Below, in pieces: positions 32,014-32,025 of a stretch of DNA of 32,025 nt. The stretch spans positions 1-32,025 of the forward strand of contig CAIYYW010000062.1 in the NCBI GenBank assembly GCA_903930515.1, in the 5' to 3' direction. Positions within the stretch are counted from its first letter, which is position 1. Each line of letters begins with the position of its first letter. Below the pieces are notes generated by a model. It searched no databases, was not told the origin of the DNA, and saw nothing but the letters and a program-made list of their open reading frames with translations. Both the position numbers and the translations under genes were made by a program. The stretch comes from an uncultured delta proteobacterium. GTDB taxonomy: Bacteria > RBG-13-61-14 > DRUE01.

Positions 32014-32025
32014 GGGGGCTTGAAA

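Larger units (their letters stand above)
31632..32025. other. Gene-free, palindrome-rich region (mobile-element debris)
   Basis: No credible gene in about 390 bases. The region holds a direct repeat (31759-31785 and 31987-32013), one hairpin (31725-31750) and three similar 25-base palindromes (31884-31983). The stretch GTCCTGCGTAGCCTTGGCGAAGCAGG (about 31820-31848 region) is low in coding character and looks like a repeated-element fragment. An open frame exists on the minus strand, but its product is mostly translated palindromes. Confidence 0.6.

Noticed and set aside
1-32025. CRISPR array, rRNA genes, prophage or integrase
   Set aside because: No regularly spaced direct repeats, no rRNA-like segments, and no integrase, capsid or terminase-like products were seen on either strand.

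Overview
The window looks like the replication-origin neighbourhood of a chromosome from a GC-rich, Gram-negative-type (diderm) bacterium, probably an uncultured lineage. Evidence for a chromosome near its origin: the start of dnaA at the left edge, a DnaA-box region beside it, two near-perfect parS (ParB) sites within 8 kb, and the rpsU-dnaG-rpoD operon. A BamD-like protein and a lipoprotein with a clear lipobox argue for an outer membrane. I cannot fix the phylum from sequence alone.

Layout. 1-949: 5' end of dnaA (minus) and a candidate oriC. 950-4398 (minus): mutS and a TetR-type regulator with its own operator pair. 4660-6714 (plus): dksA, a BamD-like TPR protein and a lipoprotein, overlapping one another. 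6722-8001: an amidohydrolase gene framed by the two parS-like sites. 8123-12244 (plus): rpsU, dnaG, rpoD. 12245-14290: a type II restriction-modification cassette inserted at the 3' end of rpoD. The restriction gene carries an in-frame stop, the methyltransferase is intact, and a second, diverged copy of the last 84 bases of rpoD lies on the far side. 14452-16364 (plus): a CAU tRNA, a zinc-ribbon coiled-coil protein and RNase HIII. 16371-20920 (minus): two tandem paralogous membrane proteins with C-terminal TPRs, each with a TTGACY-N16-TACAAT promoter. 21199-27166: a secreted ARPP-1/DUF6569 protein, a Fic protein, an M48 protease fused to two zinc ribbons, and a secreted GH63/trehalase-like hydrolase. 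27194-31573 (minus): an acyl-CoA dehydrogenase, two tandem SAM-methyltransferase paralogs and a frameshifted amino-acid permease. 31574-32025: a gene-free region dense in palindromes and a direct repeat, resembling debris of a small mobile element.

The left 16 kb is mostly core information processing (initiation, segregation, priming, sigma factor, mismatch repair, RNase H). The right half is accessory: envelope, secreted and metabolic genes, with two gene-pair duplications and several signs of decay or transfer (nonsense stop, frameshift, displaced rpoD end, palindrome cluster). The most unusual structure is the restriction-modification cassette that replaced the end of the essential rpoD gene and left the older end behind.
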